The notes under the pieces were generated by a model. That model searched no databases and had not been told where the DNA came from. It saw only the letters and a program-made list of their open reading frames with translations. From the NCBI GenBank assembly GCA_030078075.1, contig CP119672.1, forward strand, positions 310,001-374,000: DNA of 64,000 bases, written 5' to 3'. The position numbers were made by a program, and so were the translations under genes. The first letter of the stretch is position 1; each line of letters opens with the position of its first letter. This document shows positions 1-10,571 of the stretch, piece after piece. This stretch comes from Crithidia sp. LVH-60A. Taxonomy: Eukaryota > Euglenozoa > Kinetoplastea > Trypanosomatida > Trypanosomatidae.

Positions 1-1368
1 ATGCAGCACCGCCAATGCAAAATTGCAGGAGAAAGGGAGGATGAAAAGCTGGTGGAAGAAGCAGATTCGCGGAGTCTCGCCAAGTCAGCATGAGAGCAAA
101 TGCTACGCAATTCCCACCATCTACAAACATGGGCGTTCACATCGATTGCTGCAAGGGTCAGTACAGCGGAAAGGGAGGGAAACGCATTGATGTTTTTTTT
201 TCTTTGCTACACCGGCAGGAGCGCACAAGGCAATACGGCAACTGAAAAGTGCTGACGGAGGTTCGCGTCGCACGGCAAACGCGCCAGCGCACACTCACGG
301 CCGCCGGTCCGCACCTGCACAACTCGCCACACCTACAAAACCGACGTGGCGCAGGTACCTGTAGAAGCCCTCTTGTGTTGCGATTCAAAAACAAAACCAC
401 TCTACGATGTGCTGTCGGGGCACGACGCATGCTGAGCCATCAAGATTCTCTGCTTGAAACAAAAGATCCAGAAAAAAAAAACACCAAAGAGACTATGCGT
501 CGTCTAAAGGCCGCAAACGCGACTAAGCGCACTACGTAACTCGAAAAACCGGCACAGACAATTTGCGGCTTCTCAAAGAGAAGAAAAAAAGTCGCGTAGG
601 TTTCGGGCTTTCTCTGCCCCTTTAAAGTCCTTTTTATTTTTCAAGCCGTTCAGCTTGAGCTGCCTCTGCTGCACACTGGAAAATGCCGATAGCGAGAGCG
701 TTCGCCAAAGTGCATTGGTGGTCCAACCATCTGTCGTCAGTGGAGAGCATCTCAGTGAGCAAAAGTCGCCTCCTTCGTTGTTGTTTTTTTCCAGACCTTT
801 TGGCAGCCGCATAGGCGAGCGCCTTTCCGTGTCTCTTACCCACTCATCACACGCACGCACGTACACACACCCTCTCTCTGGGAAATCTATGAAGTGTTTG
901 TTGAAGGAACAGCTACACGTCTCACAAAACAAAAGAAAAATACAGATTACTTGCGGGAAACGAGCTCCACGAACGCCTAAAAAAAAAAGAACGTGGGACC
1001 CAACAACGCAGGAACCGACGGTCGATCGAAAGGGAGAAACAACAGTAAAAACTTTGTTGTATAGGGACGAATTCGACGAGTCGTCGTCACGCAAAGGCGA
1101 TCACGACATCAGGTGATGACCCTTCCTTTCTTCCTCTTTTTTTTTCCATATATTTCTCTCTCTTTCTCATCGTCACGCCTACTCCACTGTCCTAATCACA
1201 TAAATACAATCTCAACATCACTGCTGGGCTCGCAAGGCACAAACGGGAGGAGGAGGAAGAGTTTGTCTCAATAAAAAAAAAAAACACGAGAAAGAGTGAT
1301 CTACCAACGAGATAGAAAACAAAACAAAAACCGGCAGTTGCTCTTTTGGCTCTCCGCAAGTGTTGTTC
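1..1368. other. Gene-free spacer downstream of the HMG gene
   Basis: I see no convincing gene here. Short open frames exist on both strands (for example minus 573-1094 and 634-843), but they match no family I know and show no domain. Since transcription runs on the minus strand, the right part should be the 3' UTR of the HMG-box gene and the left part the approach to the next gene outside the window. Runs of A and T occur throughout. Confidence 0.6.
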
Positions 1369-2265
1369 TTAGTTCTCATCAGAGTCACTGTCAGAGTCGG
1401 AGGAGGACGACTCGGATGCGGACACCTTGGAGCCACCCTGCTTCGCGCGCTCCGCCTCGTAGCGCTGGCGGTCCTTTGCGGCCAGCTCCTCGTACGGCTT
1501 CTTCTCCTCCGCCGACATCTTGCCCCACGCGGCACCGGCCTCCGTCATCTGCTGCTTGGCAGGGATGCCCGTGTGCTTGGCGCGGTAGTCACCGGCAAAG
1601 AAGAAGTAGGCGGACATAGCGCGCTTCGGCGCGTTGGGGTCCTTTGCCTTCTTGGCCTTCTTGACCTTCCCCGACTTGGAGGCGCGCTTGAACACCTTGC
1701 CGCCCTTCGCAAGGTAGGCATCCATCTCGCCATCGAAGCGCTTCTTGTCCTCGTCGGCCAGCTTCTGGTAGTGTGCCTTCTGGTCCTCCGAAAGCGCCTT
1801 CCACATGGCACCGATCTCGCTCAGCACCTGCGTGTTCTTCATATCAGGGTTCTTCTCCTTGATCTTGTCACGGTTCTCGCTCGTGAAGATGAAGTAGGCG
1901 CTGAGAGCCGCCTTCGGGTAGTCCTCCGGCTTCTTCTCCACCTCCTTCTTGCTCTCCGCCTTCGGCGCCTTCGCTGGCTTCTTGTCGCTGCTGGCGCTCC
2001 GCTTCGCACCGGCGCGGCGAGCACTCACGCTCTCCTTCTCCTGCTGGATCTTAGCCAGCTCGCGCTGAATCTCAGGCGTCATCATGAGCTTGTTCACTAC
2101 CTTGTCCACCTCCGCCGTGTGAGACGCAAAGTCAATCTTGTACTTCGCCTCCAAGCGCTTGCGCAGGATGTTCTTAGTGAGCGAGGTGAGACCGACGTCA
2201 TGCATAATCTCCAGCATCGTCTTCTCGAGGTCGGTCGGGAGAGGGCCGGCGGGGAGCTCTGCCAT
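1369..2265 (-). CDS. TDP1: DEK-C plus double HMG-box chromatin protein, TDP1-like
   Basis: A 298-residue basic nuclear protein. Residues about 8-65 read as a DEK C-terminal-like domain, as in kinetoplastid TDP1. Two HMG boxes follow: box 1 at about 116-186 (starts YPKAALSAYFIF, with later W155 and Y166) and box 2 at about 210-276 (NAPKRAMSAYFFF, W247). A Lys/Ala/Pro-rich linker lies at 85-115 and a Ser/Asp acidic tail at 283-298. In Trypanosoma brucei, TDP1 is an abundant architectural factor on RNA polymerase I-transcribed chromatin; the same role here is inferred from the shared architecture. The start is the ATG at 2263-2265, directly before the DEK-C region. HMG boxes bend DNA with little sequence specificity, so a general chromatin role is the alternative. 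Confidence 0.9.
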   Translation of the reverse strand: MAELPAGPLPTDLEKTMLEIMHDVGLTSLTKNILRKRLEAKYKIDFASHTAEVDKVVNKLMMTPEIQRELAKIQQEKESVSARRAGAKRSASSDKKPAKAPKAESKKEVEKKPEDYPKAALSAYFIFTSENRDKIKEKNPDMKNTQVLSEIGAMWKALSEDQKAHYQKLADEDKKRFDGEMDAYLAKGGKVFKRASKSGKVKKAKKAKDPNAPKRAMSAYFFFAGDYRAKHTGIPAKQQMTEAGAAWGKMSAEEKKPYEELAAKDRQRYEAERAKQGGSKVSASESSSSDSDSDSDEN

Positions 2266-3215
2266 GGTTCACCTCGTGTATGTGCGGGAAAAGACAAAAA
2301 AAAAGGTGCGAGAAAGCACGACTGATGTTCGTCTGTTGAAGAGAGCGGTAGAGACGGAGCTGCGATTCCGAATAATACAGTAAAAGCCGCGGTGTTTTTT
2401 GTGAGGCAAGGAGATTTTATTCGAGATTCGGCGAAGCAGCAATGCACGTAAAGAGAGAGCAGAAGAGTTTGTTGTTTAAATTTGTATACATACTACAAAG
2501 CGGAACCGGCAACGCATTAGAACTCGCGAGCCGAAAAGACTTCTTTCTCGCAAACGCATCCACTGTTTATAAAACAAACAGTGGATGCCGTGAGAGGACG
2601 AAACTTGTGTTCCATTTCCAGACTGGTTGAGCAGTGCAAGCCCTCACTTGGCTAACTGTCCCTCGCATTAAACAAGAAAAAGGAAAATTAAAAAGGCAAA
2701 ATGGACGCGTGCGCTGTGGAACTGCAACAGCCGAGGGCACGGGTGTGCAGTGTGTGACTCACCTGCAGCAAGTCACGTCGCCAACTATGTTGACAATCAT
2801 TCTCTTGCCAAAGAAAGTCAATTTTTGTTTCCAATTTCGCTCTCTTCGTATTGAAAAAAGCATTGCTTCCCAAAGTGCAAAGCAGCGCAACGCACTGCTC
2901 ACAAAAGGACAGCAGAATCTATCTAAGCCAAAAGATGAGTCTAGAAAACGAAAAACAAAGGAGATGTAAAGTGCATTTGTTAAGCACTTCCGAACTCCAC
3001 AAGCAAGCAAGCAGGAAAACAAATTAACACACATTAAACAAAAACGGTGAAGCCCGTTTCTAAGAAGTGCGGCAGCACCAGCATTCCCCGCACAGCGGCG
3101 TGGCAGCCGTTGCGCATGCAACAGGTACAACTTCAGCATCCCGTTTGTGTGGTGAGCCGCGTCGAATGGAGCAAAACAGCACGTAGAGCAGGGAGGTGGA
3201 GAGCGCCGCAGTCGG
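2266..3215. other. Spacer between the unknown 644-aa gene and the HMG gene
   Basis: No coding potential that I can support. It should hold the 3' UTR of the upstream gene (right side) and the spliced leader acceptor and 5' UTR of the HMG gene (left side). Its one notable element is the perfect inverted repeat at 2556-2588, listed separately. Confidence 0.6.
2556..2588. repeat. 13-bp perfect inverted repeat with 7-nt loop
   Basis: The arm gcatccactgttt (2556-2568) is followed by ataaaac (2569-2575) and then its exact reverse complement aaacagtggatgc (2576-2588). It can form a stem-loop in the transcript on either strand. It lies about 290 nt upstream of the HMG start codon, so it falls in that gene's 5' UTR or in the preceding 3' UTR, depending on where the splice site is. 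Confidence 0.85.
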
Positions 3216-5150
3216 TCACTTGCTGCGTGCGTGGTGCCGCTTTGCAGTCGTGGCGGGGCAGCGATTCTCTAGGCAGTGCTCTGTCTCGATACTGTACGTC
3301 TTCCTCCGCCTCGAGAAGCTTTGCTTCCCATGTGATCCGTTCAAGTCCCTTGGTTGTAATAATTGGGGCTGACAGCTGAGCCGCGGAGGCTCTCCTCCCG
3401 GAGTCTGACGCACTTGAAGCAGGTCTGCCTCAGCAGCCAACTCCTCGATAGCGGACAGCGTGGACGCCGCGGGAACTCCACGGCTTGCTAGAAAGCTGTC
3501 CCACAGCGCACAGCGTGCAACGGGCAAAAGCCGCAGGCCGGTTCTGGTGCCGTGTGGCATCGGCGGCGATGCTGTGGGCCGGCGACTTGGCGACAATGTT
3601 GTCTCCGTCAAATTTGTCACAGTCTCCTTCGGTGTCATGGAGCGCTCCTCGCTGCTGTACGTGAGACTGCGCAGAGGCGGAGACGTCAATGTGGAAGTGC
3701 CGCATGGTCGCTCGCTCTTTGTCTGTGTTGCCGTGACGCAAGGAGGCGGTGTACCGCCGTCGTGCCGATGCGCGCGTTCCGGACTGGACGAAGGCGACGA
3801 AGCGGGCCGCTCGAAGGAAGTAGCGGCGATGTAGTGCTCCGTTGCGTCGCTGCGTGGCACCGTCGGCGTTGGACTCCGCGTCGACGCCGCCAAGGAGCGC
3901 GCGCGGTCGAGAAGGTCCCACGTGGCGGCGTAGGAAGGAAAGCGCTGTGAAAGCGTCTTCTGCGCACACCACAGCTGCTGCGCAACAAGCTTGGAGGCGT
4001 AGTCACACCCGGCCACGCCTAGGCAGCGCTCAATGTCACTACGAGTACCGGATGCAGCGCTGCAGTCGCCGCCGCCCTCGCTAGAGTGGAAAAGGGCGGA
4101 AGGCGACTGCTTTCGCGAGGCGAAAGGCGGAGGGCTGCACCGAAGGGGCTCCGTGGGGGAAAGCTCGTAGACGCGCAGCTGTGGCGCAGTGGCTCCCTGC
4201 TGCTGCTGCCGCTGCGCAGAAGCGGCCTGTTGCAGGCGCTTCACTGCCGCCGCAATCTCTTTCATAGCCTCGGCGGCGCCAGCAGCAGTGGCATTGATGG
4301 CCCATCTCGTCTGCGTGTCCGTGAGGGCCTCGTGGATGCCGTCGAGAAATATGCTCTGGAGCTGAGCGGCTCGCGAGTGCGTAAGGATTCCGCGCAGCCC
4401 ACCGTCGTCTGCTGAGTTCTCGGCGAGCGTCGCGTCGAGAAGGCAGAGGCACCGCAACATGCACTGCTGCAGTTGCAGTGTCAAGTCGGCGTGGTAGCGC
4501 CACATCGGCGAAGAGGCCTCGCCTGAAAATCTCTCCGCTCTTGGCGTGCGTATTGCATCCGTGTCGAAAACGACCGAGGGAGAGGGGGAAGAAAGCGAAG
4601 TGGAGGACGCCTCCGGACGCGTGTATCGTCGGCCCCGACTGTGCACCGTGTTGGAACCGCCGGACGCGTCTCTCCGGTCCAGACACGGCGCATCGCCGCC
4701 GTTCTGTGCTGCCTCAAGTGCTCGTGTCGGAGGAGAACCACCCATCGACGCCGATGCAGAGTCGCGTAGGCACTGTGCCACGTCATTCTGTACCCGTGCG
4801 AGCGTCTGCTGCTCCAGAAGTCGCGTGAGACGCATCAAGTACAGCCCGGCCTCCGTCACTGGATCGGTTCGCGCGTCACACTCGCTGCCCCGCGACGCGG
4901 AGAGAACTTCTTGCAGTGACCGTAGTGTTTGCGCGGCATGTGGCGATAGCGATGGTGACGGCGGTACTCGTTCAAGAGAAAGCGACAGACACGATGCGTG
5001 AGACTCTGATGCACTCCACGCATCCCCATCGAAACGCTGTCGGCAGCTCCACACAAACTGCTGAAGCGCAGAGGCAAAGCGATCCGGCGCACTTAGCGGG
5101 TAATCCCCGTCTCCGACGTTCAGCTGCGGCACCACATGGTCGAGCGCCAT
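3216..5150 (-). CDS. Unknown low-complexity kinetoplastid-type protein
   Basis: A 644-residue protein starting at the ATG at 5148-5150 (MALDHVVPQ). The frame is open 16 codons further upstream but without an ATG. I recognise no family. The N-terminal ~130 residues and a central block (about 215-320) look helical, with leucine-rich stretches such as LTLQLQQCMLRCLCLLDA and LQSIFLDGIHEALTD. They are separated and followed by long Ser/Pro/Thr-rich linkers, typical of disordered regions. A short polyglutamine run (QRQQQQ) lies near the middle. The C terminus is basic (FSRRRKTYS and AKRHHARSK). No signal peptide or membrane segment is visible. The long open frame, codon composition and minus-strand placement support a real gene; function cannot be stated. 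Confidence 0.75.
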   Translation of the reverse strand: MALDHVVPQLNVGDGDYPLSAPDRFASALQQFVWSCRQRFDGDAWSASESHASCLSLSLERVPPSPSLSPHAAQTLRSLQEVLSASRGSECDARTDPVTEAGLYLMRLTRLLEQQTLARVQNDVAQCLRDSASASMGGSPPTRALEAAQNGGDAPCLDRRDASGGSNTVHSRGRRYTRPEASSTSLSSPSPSVVFDTDAIRTPRAERFSGEASSPMWRYHADLTLQLQQCMLRCLCLLDATLAENSADDGGLRGILTHSRAAQLQSIFLDGIHEALTDTQTRWAINATAAGAAEAMKEIAAAVKRLQQAASAQRQQQQGATAPQLRVYELSPTEPLRCSPPPFASRKQSPSALFHSSEGGGDCSAASGTRSDIERCLGVAGCDYASKLVAQQLWCAQKTLSQRFPSYAATWDLLDRARSLAASTRSPTPTVPRSDATEHYIAATSFERPASSPSSSPERAHRHDGGTPPPCVTATQTKSERPCGTSTLTSPPLRSLTYSSEERSMTPKETVTNLTETTLSPSRRPTASPPMPHGTRTGLRLLPVARCALWDSFLASRGVPAASTLSAIEELAAEADLLQVRQTPGGEPPRLSCQPQLLQPRDLNGSHGKQSFSRRRKTYSIETEHCLENRCPATTAKRHHARSK

Positions 5151-6024
5151 GAGAAAAAAACGAGTCGGCGGAACACTCAACGACGCCTGCAAAGGCACAG
5201 CAATGTTCCTTTTTTGTGTGTTGGTTTGCTAATGTTGTCAATGTTCCCAAAGAAGAATGTTCAGAGAGAGAAAAGAGAAACACAGAGTAAGGAATGTGGT
5301 GGAGGCAGACCATTTGCGCATAGAAGGAAGAATAGCGTCGTTGAATTGCATCGGTATCTTTTTTTTTTTTCGCCGCAGTACATCTCACCCTCTTAATCAC
5401 TTGGTGCTCTCTTCACTCGCCGATGCGGAAAAGATGAAATGCATCACGAAAGCAGCACGAGCATAACAAACACCGCTTCGTCTTCCACCGGCAAAGTGTA
5501 GAAGAAAAGATGTGTACAGTGTCACCAGCACGGCAAGAAGGCGGTCGCGCAGAAAAAAAAAAGGGGAAAGATCCTTTACATGCTGCCAGAATGTGACAGC
5601 ACGGCCCCGAAAGAGACAAAGAAAGGGGGCTGACTACTTGAAGGTTTGCGAGTTGAAATCGAAGCGGTCTCCACCGGGCACGGCGACGCTGCCCTGAGAG
5701 AGAAACAGAACGGGACTAAAAAAACCACACACACGGACGTCACACACGCTAAACTACATATATTCTCCTTCCCGAGAACATGAAGAGTAGCTTCCTGTGC
5801 AGGTAGCACGACAACGAATTCGTAGTCGCGTACCTGACTTTCCTTAACACGCGCGGCACTCAAAAAAAAAAAAGCGGAGTGCTTACCCCATGCGAGATGC
5901 AGCGCGCTGCCACACCTCATCAGATTGGTGCATCCGCATTAACCCACCAAGCGCGGCGAGAGAAATAGTGGGTGTTTTAGGTGTAGAGCTGAGAAAAAGA
6001 GGCAAAAGCAAGGTGCAGCTCTAC
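5151..6024. other. Spacer between the U2B''-like gene and the 644-aa gene
   Basis: No coding region supported. It contains several A or T runs (for example around 5360-5371 and 5861-5871) and should carry the 3' UTR of the U2B''-like gene and the processing signals for the 644-aa gene. Confidence 0.6.
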
Positions 6025-6336
6025 CTACTCTTTCTTTAGGCTCTGCAGACGCTTCTTGTCTCGCAGCACATCACGGCGGCGGCGCTCACTAGGATCGACA
6101 CAGAAGGCCTGGCGGTTAGCGTAAAAGACCTGGATCTGGCGACCGTAGAAGAGGCGCTCGTTGAGTGACCGCCGAGCCATCGTTGCCGTGCCGACATCCG
6201 TGAACACGACAAACGCCTGGCCGTAGAATTCCTTCGACTTATCGTAGAGCACCGCCTTCACGGGTCCAAATTGGGTGCAGTAAAGATACAATGCCCTTCG
6301 CACTTCCGCCGCCGACGGCTTGTCAGGCAAGCCCTT
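6025..6336 (-). CDS. U2B''/U1A-family RRM protein, 5' end lost in corrupted sequence
   Basis: Visible are about 103 residues reading [20 protein letters not shown] onward: a single RRM of the U1A/U2B'' type, with an RNP1-like block FYGQAFVVF, a [11 protein letters not shown] strand-4 block and a short basic tail ending LQSLKKE. Trypanosomatid U2B'' is known as a short protein with one RRM that binds U2 snRNA in the spliceosome, which fits this size. No ATG is present: upstream of the Lys-Gly codons (6331-6336) the frame meets TAA at 6337-6339 and then homopolymer runs. Probably only the first 10-15 residues (RNP2 strand) are missing. I read this as sequence corruption, not a biological pseudogene. 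Another RRM protein is possible but less likely. Confidence 0.7.
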   Translation of the reverse strand, partial: KGLPDKPSAAEVRRALYLYCTQFGPVKAVLYDKSKEFYGQAFVVFTDVGTATMARRSLNERLFYGRQIQVFYANRQAFCVDPSERRRRDVLRDKKRLQSLKKE

Positions 6337-6506
6337 TATTTAAAAAGTTTTTTTTTCCCCCCCCCCCGCCTTTTTTAAAAAAAAAAAAACACCTTTTCCC
6401 CCCCCCCCCCCCCCTTTTTTTTGTGTAAAAACAACAAATTTTCAAAAAAAAAAAATTTATAAAAGGAGACCCAAAAAAAGAAAAAAAAAAAAAAAAGGGG
6501 GGGGGG

Positions 6507-6552
<46 letters not shown>

Positions 6553-6677
6553 GGCCGGCAAGAAAAAAAAAAAAAGGTAAAGGCCCGGCCCCCCCCCCAC
6601 CACCCCCCCCCAACCCCCCCCCCCCCCAAAAAAAACAAAAAAAAACCCCCCTTCCCCCCCCCCCCCCCCGCAAAACA

Positions 6678-6711
<34 letters not shown>

Positions 6712-6811
6712 CCCCCCCTCCTTTTTTTTTTTTTTTTTTTTTTTTCTCCTTTCCCCTCTTCTCAACCCCCTCCTCCCCCCCCACCAAAAAAAAAAAAAAA
6801 AATTTAAATTA

Positions 6812-6860
<49 letters not shown>

Positions 6861-6884
6861 AACAACCACCCCCCCCCCCCCCCC

Positions 6885-6928
<44 letters not shown>

Positions 6929-6969
6929 CCCCCCCCCCCCCCCCCCCCCCCCACAAAAAAAATTTAAAA

Positions 6970-7033
<64 letters not shown>

Positions 7034-7184
7034 AAAAAAAAAACAAAAAAAAAAAAAATAAAATTTAAAAAAAAAAAAAAATAAAAAACCCCCCCTCCGC
7101 CCCCTTCCCCCAAATAAAAAAAAAAAAAAACAACCCCCCTTAAAAAAAACCTTTTTTTTAAAAATTTTAAAAAATTTTTTAAAA

Positions 7185-7219
<35 letters not shown>

Positions 7220-7377
7220 TTGGGCTTTTTTTTCCCCCCCCCCCCCCCCCCCCCTCCCCCCCCCCCAAAAAACCCCGCCCCCTAAAAACGGGCGGGGAAT
7301 TTTTTTAGGGGGGGCGTTGGGGGTGTTTTTTAAAAAAACCTCCTTTTGGGTGATGAACTTAAAAAAAAAAAATTTAG
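6337..7377. other. Homopolymer-dominated block, probable sequencing or gap-fill artefact
   Basis: About 1 kb made almost entirely of runs of A, C, T or G, some more than 50 bases of A, with hardly any mixed sequence. It abruptly ends two conserved genes: the start of the U2B''-like gene on the left and the end of guanine deaminase on the right. Both frames become senseless exactly where the runs begin. Open frames within it encode only Phe, Gly and Lys runs and are not genes. It most likely stands in for the deaminase C terminus, an intergenic spacer and the U2B'' start, with unknown true length. Confidence 0.85.
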
Positions 7378-8616
7378 TTATAGTATAAATAGGTCGATCA
7401 CCAGCGCATCGAACAGATATCCGGGTGCGATGCGGCCAATCTTGAGGTCGAGCGAGATGCCTCCATTGGTGGTCGCCACAAAGAACACCTCAACACTGCT
7501 CACACGCACACCGCTCTGCTGGCTGCGCTGCGCCGCCGTCAGGCGGGCGTCGGTACCGCTCTCCAACACACGCGCCGACGCGAGAGAGAAACGGCACGCC
7601 TCAAACAACGAGGCCGTCGGACCACCGGAGATGTCTGTTCCCATGCCCACGTGCAGCTCCATGTCGAGTGCCTTGCGGAGGGGAAAAACCGCACCAGCAA
7701 AGTAGATGTTCGAGAGCGGGCAGTGCCCCACAGCAGCACCGCGGGCTTTGACGAGCTCCATGTCCTCCTCTGAAAGGTGGTTGGAGTGCGCAAGGACTGT
7801 GCGGCGTGTGACAAGGCCAAAGTCGTCGAGAGCAAAAGCGTCATGTTTGTTGAACCGCTCAATCACGTAATTGTGCTCCCAATCGCTCTCCGAGCAGTGA
7901 GTTTGGATGTGGCAGTCGTACTTCTTGGCGATCTCGCCAAGTCCGCGGAGAGACTCGTCTGTGCAGCTTGGAATGAAGCGCGGAATGACGGAAGGAAGCA
8001 CGAGCCCGTCAGTGTTGCCGGGCAACGCGCGGACCTCCTGGACAAACGCCTCAGAGAGCCGCAGCGCCTCTTGCGAAGAAGAGTCGCGGTAGTACTCGGG
8101 GCACTGGTCCGCCGCATCCATCGTGACGCGACCGACCACAGCGCGCTGGCCCTTCTCAAGGCAAATGCGCGCCAGGAGCACGCTGGCTTCGAGATGAATA
8201 GAGGCGAAGTACGCCGCAGTAGTCGTGCCGTTGGCCAAGAGCGTCGACACCAGTGAGCTGTACGACTTTTCGGCAAACTCGATGTCCTTGTACTTCGCCT
8301 CCAGCGGAAACGTGTAATGCTGCAGCCACTCCTCCAACGTCTTATCAAGTGCCATGCCGAGCTGCGGCCACTGAGGCGCGTGCACGTGCAAGTCAATCAG
8401 GCCAGGGATAAAGTACTGGCCCTTCTTCAATCGTGTGAGAGTGCCGGCGTCCTCGGCTGCCTTCAGCAACTCGGCGTAAATAGCGTCATCCTTTGCGGGA
8501 TCGATAACTCGCTGAATGGTGCCATTCTCCACCACAATCAGGGCATCTGAGATGTAGTTGAGTGTGTGGCGGTCGGGCGTCTCGAAGACACTGCCAACAA
8601 ACACTTGCGAAGCCAT
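7378..8616 (-). CDS. Guanine deaminase, C terminus lost
   Basis: An amidohydrolase-superfamily enzyme converting guanine to xanthine and ammonia in purine salvage, which matters in trypanosomatids because they cannot make purines de novo. Zinc ligands expected for guanine deaminase are all present: HVH at residues 77-79, H240 in QTHCSE, H277 in VLAHSNH and D328 in GMGTDIS. The LIDLHVHAPQW and GHCPLSN blocks are also characteristic. The start is the ATG at 8614-8616. The readable protein is 412 residues, and the last normal block is IGRIAPGYLFDALVIDL. Eukaryotic members run to roughly 450, so about 30-40 C-terminal residues have been replaced by the adjacent homopolymer block; the final few residues before the stop are probably not real. 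Confidence 0.93.
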   Translation of the reverse strand: MASQVFVGSVFETPDRHTLNYISDALIVVENGTIQRVIDPAKDDAIYAELLKAAEDAGTLTRLKKGQYFIPGLIDLHVHAPQWPQLGMALDKTLEEWLQHYTFPLEAKYKDIEFAEKSYSSLVSTLLANGTTTAAYFASIHLEASVLLARICLEKGQRAVVGRVTMDAADQCPEYYRDSSSQEALRLSEAFVQEVRALPGNTDGLVLPSVIPRFIPSCTDESLRGLGEIAKKYDCHIQTHCSESDWEHNYVIERFNKHDAFALDDFGLVTRRTVLAHSNHLSEEDMELVKARGAAVGHCPLSNIYFAGAVFPLRKALDMELHVGMGTDISGGPTASLFEACRFSLASARVLESGTDARLTAAQRSQQSGVRVSSVEVFFVATTNGGISLDLKIGRIAPGYLFDALVIDLFIL

Positions 8617-10052
8617 TTTCTTTTCTTTTTTTTAGATTGATGTGTCACAAACGGAGCAAACCACGAACGCAACACGCGGTTTAAGAGAAAGAAGGAACAA
8701 ACGGATGTGAAAACGGAAACCGCTTCGTGTTGAGGCTGATCTCAAAAAAAATGTGGCGCGTGCAAACAGAGAATGTTGTTGCACAGCTGCTTAGGGGTAA
8801 GTAGAATCTGCGTGTGTGTTTAGGCAGGTCATTGAAAGTGATGAGAAGAACAAAAAAGGCACAGGCAGTTGGAAAGTAAGAAAAAAAGGGAGGCAGGAGG
8901 AGAACATCCCAACGAGATCTTTGCGAGAGGTACCACTAAGTGGAAGGAGGGAGAAGCACCAGACCATTTTGTCCTTTCTTCCCCTCCTTTCCTAAGCCTC
9001 AACCGCACAACGATCCAGTCGACGCAGTCAGAACACATCGATTCTCCTGCCGAAAACCTCACCGTCTTCGCTTAAAGGATGAGCCCTACGAGCCTTGCAT
9101 CCTTCTGCGTCACCTGCCTTCGTCCACAGCATTTTTTTCGCTACTATGTTGCCACCCACAATCCCCGTCAAAGTTCTTGATTTCGTTGATTCCTTTTTCT
9201 GCTACTCGGTATAAAAAAAAGGAGCCGACATTTCTCCTCTCTTGAGACCAAAAGACAACTCAAAGAAAGTTGATTAGAGGAGAATTGGTTACATTTCCTT
9301 CGTCTCTCTTTTTTAGTGGTGGTAGGTAGTGGTGGTCGTGCTAAGCTGATCACGTTGTGTTAAGTTGTCAAACTTTAAAGCACGCGAATTCCGAATGCTG
9401 TCTTCTTTCTTCTTTTCCTTTGTTGGAGGGTCTGGACTATAAATCAATATAAAAAAAAAATCGCTTCCATTTCTTATTTTTGCTCAGGAAGGCGTGCACC
9501 GCCAAAAAACCAATAGCAGCTAAGATGATGACAGGCCAGAAAAAAACAAGAAAGAAACTAATTTTCATCAGGAAAAAAACGAAACAACGGGGAGAAAAAA
9601 AGAAGTTGAACAATCAATCTGCGAAACGAAAAAGGGGGTATTAGAAAAAAAAAACTGACACTGGATTTTGTGGGAAGTTGGAATGAGGCTTCGTGGCGAT
9701 CAGAGCTAGCCAGGGGCTGCCTGCCCACGAGAAAAAAAAGTAGGTTCTCTTTGCTCTTGTGCAGTGAGAACAACATGAGGTTATTCCCCCGTCACGCCTT
9801 TTGCGCAAAAAAAAAAAAAAAGCGCCCGGTCCAGCAGCAGCGAAAGAGGGAGCGTATATCAGCTGCTTCGCGGGCGTCCAAGCCAGCGTGCAGACGAGAC
9901 AGCATTAGAGTCCCCCGCCGTCCTTTCGAGGCATAGATGCCACCAGCAGCGAGTCTGTTGGAAAGCGAGAGAACAGGCGCAGTAGAGGCATGTTGCTGCT
10001 ACGTGACAGAAAGCTACTTGCCGCGGCTGACACTCGATGCACTCAAATTGCG
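8617..10052. other. 1.4-kb spacer upstream of guanine deaminase
   Basis: No gene supported. On the minus strand it would hold the 3' UTR of the first cytochrome b5-domain gene and the 5' UTR of guanine deaminase. A pyrimidine-rich stretch on the minus strand around 8680-8705 is a plausible spliced leader acceptor tract for the deaminase. Small open frames on both strands are low-complexity. Confidence 0.55.
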
Positions 10053-10571
10053 TTAATGCACCTGCTGAGCGAAACGATCGTACTCCGCACGCCGGTAGGC
10101 CTGGTCGGGTGTGACGGTGGTGCTCGTATACGTGTCCACCGTACGCGTGCGGCTCTCTTCGTGGAGAGCGGCGTGTGTACGCGGAAAACCGGCAGCCGTG
10201 GAGGCTGACACGTGGCAGGAAGTCCCAGCACGTCCTTCAGCAGGATGATCCGCACTGCGAGACGGGAACAGTTTCGCTGCCACCTCGGGTGTCACCTCCC
10301 CGACCTTGCGCGCATCCCACTCGCGGCGCGCATAGCGGCTGTGGAAAGCGTAGTCAGCCTCGCAATCCTTGGAACCGCCGCCGCGACGCAGCATTGCTGT
10401 TTCTCCGCCCGGGTGCGACGTGAGCACTGCTGTGACGTCGTACACAGAGTTCCCCGACACAATCCACAGAGAGCGCCGTGTGTTGTGCATGCGCACCTCC
10501 TCCTCGCTAAAGAGCGGCCAGTCCTTTTTGAGACCGCCTAGCGAGAGGACTTTAATGAGCATTGGAAACAT
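10053..10571 (-). CDS. Cytochrome b5-domain protein, copy 1
   Basis: A 172-residue protein with a cytochrome b5-like haem-binding domain at about 20-95. The first haem-ligand motif is SHPGG (H53) and the second ligand is likely H77 in YAFHSRY; the block SLWIVSGNSVYDVT is the usual b5 strand before the HPGG helix. A hydrophobic N-terminal stretch, MFPMLIKVLSLGGL, precedes the domain. The C-terminal ~75 residues are polar, with no tail anchor. I chose the ATG at 10569-10571; a second ATG follows three codons later, and the frame further upstream has no ATG before its stop. The next gene upstream is a paralogue with the same layout, suggesting tandem duplication. Electron-transfer partners cannot be told from sequence. 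Confidence 0.85.
   Translation of the reverse strand: MFPMLIKVLSLGGLKKDWPLFSEEEVRMHNTRRSLWIVSGNSVYDVTAVLTSHPGGETAMLRRGGGSKDCEADYAFHSRYARREWDARKVGEVTPEVAAKLFPSRSADHPAEGRAGTSCHVSASTAAGFPRTHAALHEESRTRTVDTYTSTTVTPDQAYRRAEYDRFAQQVH

Noticed and set aside
573-1094. 173-codon minus-strand frame at the left end, with a second overlapping frame at 634-843
   Set aside because: No domain, mixed low-complexity composition, and two competing frames; more likely UTR or spacer.
6323-7046. Open frames rich in Phe, Gly and Lys in the homopolymer block
   Set aside because: They translate runs of A, C and T only and cannot be distinguished from sequence artefact.
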